A stretch of 64,000 nt of DNA from Ananas comosus. Taxonomy: Eukaryota > Streptophyta > Magnoliopsida > Poales > Bromeliaceae. Every line of letters begins with the position of its first letter. Positions within the stretch are counted from its first letter, which is position 1. This document shows, in pieces, positions 58,135 through 64,000 of the stretch. Under the pieces are notes generated by a model, which saw only the letters and a list, made by a program, of their open reading frames with translations, was not told the origin of the DNA and ran no database searches. A program made the position numbers and the translations under genes. The stretch is from positions 7,506,836 to 7,570,835 of the forward strand of contig NC_033638.1 of assembly GCF_001540865.1 (NCBI RefSeq). The letters are read 5' to 3'.

Positions 58135-61100
58135 ATGTCGTCGCTGAGCCGAGAGCTCGTGTTTCTCATCCTCCAGTTCCTGGAGGAGGAGAAGTTCAAG
58201 GAATCCGTGCACAAGTGAGTTTTTTTTTTTTTTAATTTTTTTTTACGGTTTTTGTTATGCTCTTTGGGCGAAAATTTGTTTTTTTGGTGTGTCGTGGTTC
58301 TCTAATTGGTGAGGGTTTTGGTGTAGGCTTGAGCAAGAGTCGGGGTTTTTCTTCAGCATAAAGTACTTTGAGGAGAAGGCGCTTGCAGGGGAGTGGGATG
58401 AGGTGGAGAGGTACCTCTCTGGTTTTACCAAGGTTGACGATAATAGGTATTCGATGAAGATCTTCTTTGAGATCAGAAAACAGAAGTATCTTGAGGCGCT
58501 CGACAGGTTAGGGTTTTGCTTACCGTCGTGGTTTCTTTAATCCTCTTTCTGTTTTTCTTGTTATTTGGAGAAAGGTGGCAACTTTTTGGAATTTTGTGTT
58601 TGGGCTTTTATCAGGCATGACAGGGCAAAGGCAGTTGAGATATTGGTGAAGGATCTTAAAGTGTTCTCAACGTTCAATGAAGAGTTGTATAAAGAAATTA
58701 CACAGCTTCTCGCACTCGACAATTTTAGGTGATCTTTCTTTCTTCTTGGTTGCTATATTTATGGCTGCTGATTATTCTTGTCGGAGTGTTAAACTCGATC
58801 GGCTCCAGAAAACGACAATTATTTGAGTATCGGAATGAAGAAATTGCAACGTAAGGAAGAAATGAAAATTATTTGACCATGTTGGTGGATGGTATTTTGT
58901 TTCTCTCGCTTAGTTCTAAGTATGTTATTTGTTATTGTGTTATTGTTATTCCAATCAAATCTAGAAATTGATGAGAAGTAAAATGACCTGTATATCTTTT
59001 TATAGCTGTCGATATGAGCAAACAAATTTTGATTGGAAAGTACATTAATCTTGATTTTGTATTAATTTGATTCTGATAACACGGCAGGGAGATAGGTCAT
59101 ATATAGAGTTTAAGTGTTGGTGAATGTTAGATTTGAGAATATATTTGAACTTCGTGTAGCATTTGACTATTTGAGAATATACGTAGTACTTATTTTGAGG
59201 AGTTTACTCTTTATAATCTTTAATTGTCCATGCTGTATTTATCCAAATTTACAGATTTATCTGACTGACTAGTGACTACATACTTGCTATCTAAAGGTGC
59301 TTTATTATCGTAACTAACGACAAGTTTCCTTATTATGTTCTTGATCTGCAGAGAAAACGAGCAACTGTCCAAATATGGGGACACCAAATCTGCTCGCAGC
59401 ATTATGCTCATAGAACTCAAAAAGTTAATAGAAGCGAATCCTCTTTTTAGAGAGAAGCTGGTCTTTCCCACTCTCAGGGCTTCACGCCTGCGAACTCTAA
59501 TTAACCAAAGGTGCTGAGTTCTATTCCAAAACTGTAGTACCCACTGCTTTTCTTCCTCTTTATTTATTTATGTGCTTTTTGTAAGTATATCTGGCTGGTA
59601 AGATCTTTGATTACTGCTTTTCATCAGTTGCTGATATGATGAAATCTGATTACCTGCAGTTTGAACTGGCAACATCAGCTTTGCAAAAATCAACGGCCAA
59701 ACCCCGACATCAAGACATTGTTCACAGACCATACTTGTTCCCCTCCTAATGGAGCTCGCGGTTCACCAGTTTCTGTTCCACTTGCGGCTGTTCCAAAGGC
59801 TACTCCTGCATACACGCAGCTTGGAGCTCATGGTGTAAGTTGCTACTGAGTTTCTGGTCTGCATTAAAAATGAAGCTTTCATATATAAATGCTCTATTTT
59901 GTACGTTTCATGTTTTCAATCCATACAGCCATTCCCACCTCCAGCAGCAGCTGCGAACGCAAATGCTTTAGCAGGTTGGATGGCTAACGCTACTGCTTCC
60001 TCTTCAGTTCAGTCTGCTGTTGTTACGGCATCATCAATACCTGTGCCATCAAGCCAAGGTCCGAATTTCAATTCGTATATTTTGTTATGATAATTTTCAA
60101 CTAACTAGAGTGATAAATAATTAGTACTCTTTATTTGTTCCCATAATTTTGATGCTGTTTGGCTGTTAAAGTTTTCTATCTGACGGGATCCTGTAGTTAT
60201 AGAATATTTATTACGAATTTTAAGTGAATGTTTTCCGTTAACATTTTCTGAAGTAGTGTATTATGTAGTGTAAATATCATGTTATCAGCTGAGCAATATG
60301 GCATGGACTAGCCATCTTTTTGCCTTCTTAAATCATCTTCATAATCTCTTCGGGTCATTTGTCAGCATGTTAATCTGGTTTTGCTTCATTATCAATGTGT
60401 ATTATTTTATCATGCTTCCTCTTGTCTATCATTTTGACTATCAAGCTACCCTGTACTCTTATGGCAATATAAACAAATATGTGTAAACCATTAATGGCTT
60501 TTGTTTTTTTTTGCTTTTAAAAACTGGCGTTCAGTGTGTGAATGAAATTAATATCATGATTATTCTCAGAACTTCGTCATGTTACCCTCCTTTTCTTTCC
60601 ACAGTTTCTATGTTGAAACGGCCAAGAACTCCTCCAAATGCACTAAGTATGACAGACTATCAGAATGCAGATTCAGAGCAACTAATGAAACGTCTGAGGC
60701 CAGGCGTGCATCCTGCTGATGAGGTTATATAACTGTAATCTTGTAGACTTCGATGAGGCTTCTATATTATGTATCACGGACACTTCTATTAGCCCAGCGT
60801 GTTCGTGTCGGACACTGCGTGTCCGATGTGGACATTCCTTGGACGTGTGTTTAATGCCGATCTATATCGCAAATAATTAAAAAAAATACATATTTTAATT
60901 TTTTTAGGTGTTATAAATGTAAGATGATAAATATTTTAGTTTTTTAATGAATGCATACAATTTTTTTGACAATATAAATAAATTATATATGGTGCAGAAT
61001 TTTTTTCTTAAGATATATGAATTATCAATAAAAATTTTTCTAACTTTCATTCGTATGAGAAATATAACAGTATTTTATCAAAATTAATATTTTATATACT

Positions 61101-64000
61101 ATAAGTATATAATTATATTAATAATATTATATTTTATTAGCGGTGTTCATGCCGTGTCCGTGTCCTAATTTTTTGAAAGCTGCCGAGTCGCCGTGTCCGA
61201 GTCGTGTCGTGTCCCGTGTCAGTGTCCGTGATGTCTAGCTTCTATGTAATTCTACAATTTACAGTTCTTCTTTGTCCTGAAGAGTTAACAATACTAATTT
61301 TCGCCGCAATCCGCAGGTCCCTTACCCTGCACCTATTCCACAAGTTGCATGGTCATTGGATGACTTGCCAAGAATGGTAGTCTGTACGTTAACGCAAGGT
61401 GCTAATGTTACGAGCATGGACTTCCATCCTTCTCATCACACTCTACTCCTTGGTATGATGATCTCTGACTTTTGATGTACTTCTTTCATTTATTAATGAG
61501 ATGGTTTTATTCATAATTTATGTAAATTCTGTTAAGTTGGTTCTGCAAATGGTGAAATAACACTTTGGGAGATTGGCTTACGGGAGAGACTGGTGTCAAA
61601 GCCATTCAAGATATGGAATATGTCATCTTGTTCAACACAATTTCAGGTTCTTACATTTTTAGAAATTCATGAACTCTGCAATTTCGGTATCCTGTTAGCT
61701 GTTGTCGCACTATTTAGCTTTTATAGTGATTTGTACCATTTGCTGAGATCCTTTGTTTTTGTGTATGTGTTCTGTTGTATACTTTTTTTGACTAGCTTTT
61801 CTGGCTTGTGCTTTCTCACTTCATTGCACAGAGTACTATTGTCAAAGATTCTTCAATGTCCATTAGTCGAGTTGCTTGGAGTTCTGATGGAAGTTTGATA
61901 GGCAAGTGTCTTTATGCAGGATGATGATACTCTATGCTTGTTCCTCTCTCCCCCTTTTCCTCCCCTTAAGCTTTATTTACATGGTTGTAGGTGTCGCATT
62001 CACAAAACACTTGATTCACCTGCATTCATATCAAGCGCCGAATGACCTACGCGAAGTTATAGAGGTTTGAAATGATTTTTGATCCCTTTTTTAAAAAGTT
62101 AGATTGAACTTTAGACTCCTTAAGAAGTTCCTTATAAGTGTCTGATCTCAGATTGATGCTCACACTGGAGGGGTTAATGATATAGCATTCTCTCGTCCAA
62201 ACAAAGAAATTTGTGTTGTAACTTGTGGAGATGATAAGTTAATAAAGGTTTGAAATAACCATATCTTTATGATTTTAGCTTTTGCTCCTTTTCTCTGTAG
62301 CTCTTTTTCTGATTTATCTGGAAACTTTTTTCTAGGTCTGGGATACTCGTGGCCAAAGGCTTTTTGTATTTGAAGGGCATGAGGCACCTGTTTATTCTAT
62401 ATGCCCTCACCACAAGGAAAGCATTCAGGTCTTTTATTGTTTTGCCTCTAATATCCGGCAGTGACATATGCAAGCAATTTGACTTGTCTTTGTACTTACT
62501 AATGTTTTTTAGTAGACGATGCTTCTTTTTGAAAAGTTTCACAACAGTAGATTTGACTTCTTCATTTTTCAACATCTACAAAGTGTTGTAGGATACTGAA
62601 TTAAAGTTAATAAATTTATATTTATATAGAATATAGAATTTTTTATATACGTGCCTCTACAAAATTATATATTTACGCACATACATCCCTGCAAAATTTG
62701 AATTTTCATAAAATGCCCTTCAAAAATTTGATTTCTGTGTTATATGCTCTTGTACTTACGAAAGTTTCCTCCTTTAGAAACTTCCACCATAGGAAATCAA
62801 CTTCGTCACAGGAAGCGGATGACATGCCAACATATGATATGAGTATTTTCCTACAAAGTTGCACTTTTGAGGGATACTAATTGTTAGGGGGAAAAAAAGG
62901 TTAAATGTTAACTAATCATCGCTTTTACTTGGAGGTAGTGAAACCTCCATATATAGGAAAATAAATCAGGATGGTATATTAAATCCATGTCTGAATCAGC
63001 AGTACTTTTTTGTGTTATTTCTTAGTCACTGTTTATGTTTTACGATGTGCTTGAAGTCTTCCTATGACAGGTCAATTGTCATTTATCAGTTTTTGGAATA
63101 GAACCTCTCTTACATTTCAACAATCATGATTTTGTCACATTATTTGATCTGTTTAGCATTTAATGATTTTGTCACCTCTCTTAAAAAAATGCAGTTCATC
63201 TTCTCCACATCTCTGGATGGAAAAATCAAGGCATGGCTATATGACAATATGGGATCTAGGGTAGACTATGATGCACCAGGACGCTGGTGCACTACTATGT
63301 TGTACAGTACTGATGGGAGTAGGTAAGAAGAAGTAACCGTAAGAGATCTAAGGCTAAAATGCAGATAACTCCAAGGAATATATCATGACAATCTCCACTT
63401 TACTCCCTATGTATGGGAGTAATGAGCATAAGTTTTAAAATTTAGGGGGTTATCAGTATATTTTGAATATCGATAGGGTAAAGTGCTTTTGATATATCCA
63501 GGGGTGTTTTCTGCGTTTTAGCTAAGTTTCAAAGGTGGCTTCAGTGATATCTGTATTCCTGAGAATTGTTTGTAGTGGTGTTGCACTCAGCTAACTCTAT
63601 TATTGTGATGAAGATTGTTCTCATGTGGGACGAGCAAAGATGGAGACTCTTTCTTGGTCGAGTGGAATGAAAGTGAAGGAGCCATAAAGAGGACATATAG
63701 TGGGTTCCGTAAAAAATCAGCTGGTGCCGTGCAGTTTGATACCGCCAAGGATCACTTTTTGGCTGCTGGCGAAGATAGCCAGATTAAGTTCTGGGACGTT
63801 GACAATCCTAATATGCTCACAAGTACTGATGCTGAGGGCAGTTTACCGGTTAGTCTTATTCTTGATGTTTGCTCGGTAAAAATTGTTCGGAGACCCACTC
63901 AGCTGCAGGCCTTTTTTAAATGGACAATTTTCGCTTTTGCTTACTTCGATTTGAACTATTTCCATCAGTTAAATGGGAATTTCGTTAAATGCATTAAATT
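58135..64000 (+). CDS. TPR: TOPLESS-related transcriptional corepressor (TPR2/TPR3-like), partial at right edge
   Basis: TOPLESS-family nuclear corepressors bind EAR-motif repressors such as Aux/IAA and recruit histone deacetylation. Coding exons: 58135-58214, 58327-58506, 58615-58728, 59352-59510, 59660-59834, 59929-60058, 60605-60723, 61317-61452, 61537-61646, 61832-61901, 61991-62064, 62152-62247, 62336-62428, 63195-63322, 63614-63848; the next intron runs off the window. The frame is kept throughout and gives 633 residues of an expected 1100 or so. The start MSSLSRELVFLILQFLEEEK is the LisH motif (about 4-36). CTLH follows (about 34-92, YFEEKALAGEWDEVERYLSG), then FSTFNEELYKEITQLL, ENEQLSKYGDTKSAR, and LNWQHQLCKNQRPNPDIKTL (about 180-199). 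A proline/alanine linker (about 215-330, ANALAGWMANATASSSVQSA) precedes WD40 repeats (about 340 onward, CGDDKLIKVWD, EGHEAPVYSICPHHKE). The linker and WD40 wording fit the TPR2/TPR3 side of the family. Intron 10 has a GC donor. Confidence 0.96.
60773..61232. mobile_element. MITE in corepressor intron 7
   Basis: The ends ATCACGGACAC and GTGTCCGTGAT are perfect inverted repeats. GTGTCGGACACTGCGTGTCC on the left is mirrored by GTGTCC/GTGTCG words on the right, around an AT-rich centre. No clear target duplication was read. Confidence 0.75.
61902..61990 (+). other. GC-AG intron (intron 10 of the corepressor gene)
   Basis: The exon ends TTTGATAG and the intron begins GCAAGTGTC, then ends TTGTAG before GTGTCGCATTC. 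Only this donor keeps the WD40 reading SLIGVAFTKHLI. The nearby GT (three bases on) shifts the frame. GCAAGT is the usual strong context for GC donors. Confidence 0.88.
63352..63523. mobile_element. Small MITE in corepressor intron 14
   Basis: GGCTAAAATGCAGATAACTCC on the left is mirrored by TGTTTTCTGCGTTTTAGC on the right, with TATATC words inside each arm. About 170 bp, non-coding. Confidence 0.6.

Overview
The window is nuclear DNA from a flowering plant, most likely a monocot. The long intergenic stretches are very AT-rich and full of (TA)n and (GA)n runs. The first exons are GC-rich and code for alanine or glycine runs, and the GC content falls along each gene. All genes except two short ones are cut by many GT-AG introns, and every protein recognised is a land-plant type. 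I cannot name the species.

Six protein genes are supported. From left to right: (1) the N-terminal inhibitor-like (PRO) region of a pectinesterase on the minus strand at the left edge (111-605), incomplete; (2) an unrecognised small protein with an organelle-targeting-like N-terminus (9871-10584, +); (3) cytosolic ribosomal protein eL19/RPL19 (11888-14757, -, 5 coding exons, 206 aa); (4) a PX-PH phospholipase D of the zeta type (19152-33250, +, 20 coding exons, 1126 aa, both HKD motifs intact); (5) mitochondrial-type fumarase (34654-43020, -, 17 coding exons, 500 aa); (6) a TOPLESS-related corepressor (58135 to the right edge, +, 15 coding exons seen, first 633 aa). I rebuilt each spliced gene by hand. 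Exon lengths, junction phases and reading frames agree throughout, so genes 3-6 look intact. One intron of the corepressor uses a GC-AG donor. The genes are ordinary housekeeping or regulatory plant genes and do not form an operon or an obvious cluster.

The more unusual content is in the spacers and introns. It includes a complete miniature LTR retrotransposon (TRIM) with primer-binding site, polypurine tract and 5-bp target duplication. There are two foldback elements of one family, each with perfect 9-bp target duplications, one carrying a nested SINE. Another Mutator-like MITE family has a 9-bp duplication, with a relative inside a fumarase intron. A tRNA-derived SINE family has three copies with perfect 15-18-bp duplications. 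Two long-terminal-inverted-repeat elements enclose GC-rich, gene-like DNA (Pack-MULE-like). Several hairpin MITE families recur across the window, including inside introns of the phospholipase D, fumarase and corepressor genes. A GC-rich tandem array of about 78 bp lies at 53.8 kb.

The sequence has three single N positions (2647, 30712, 43459). The first separates two perfect 55-bp copies and is probably an assembly join. I found no CRISPR array, bacterial operon, rRNA or intact tRNA gene, and no sign of a wholly new gene system. The TE nesting is the most interesting layer.
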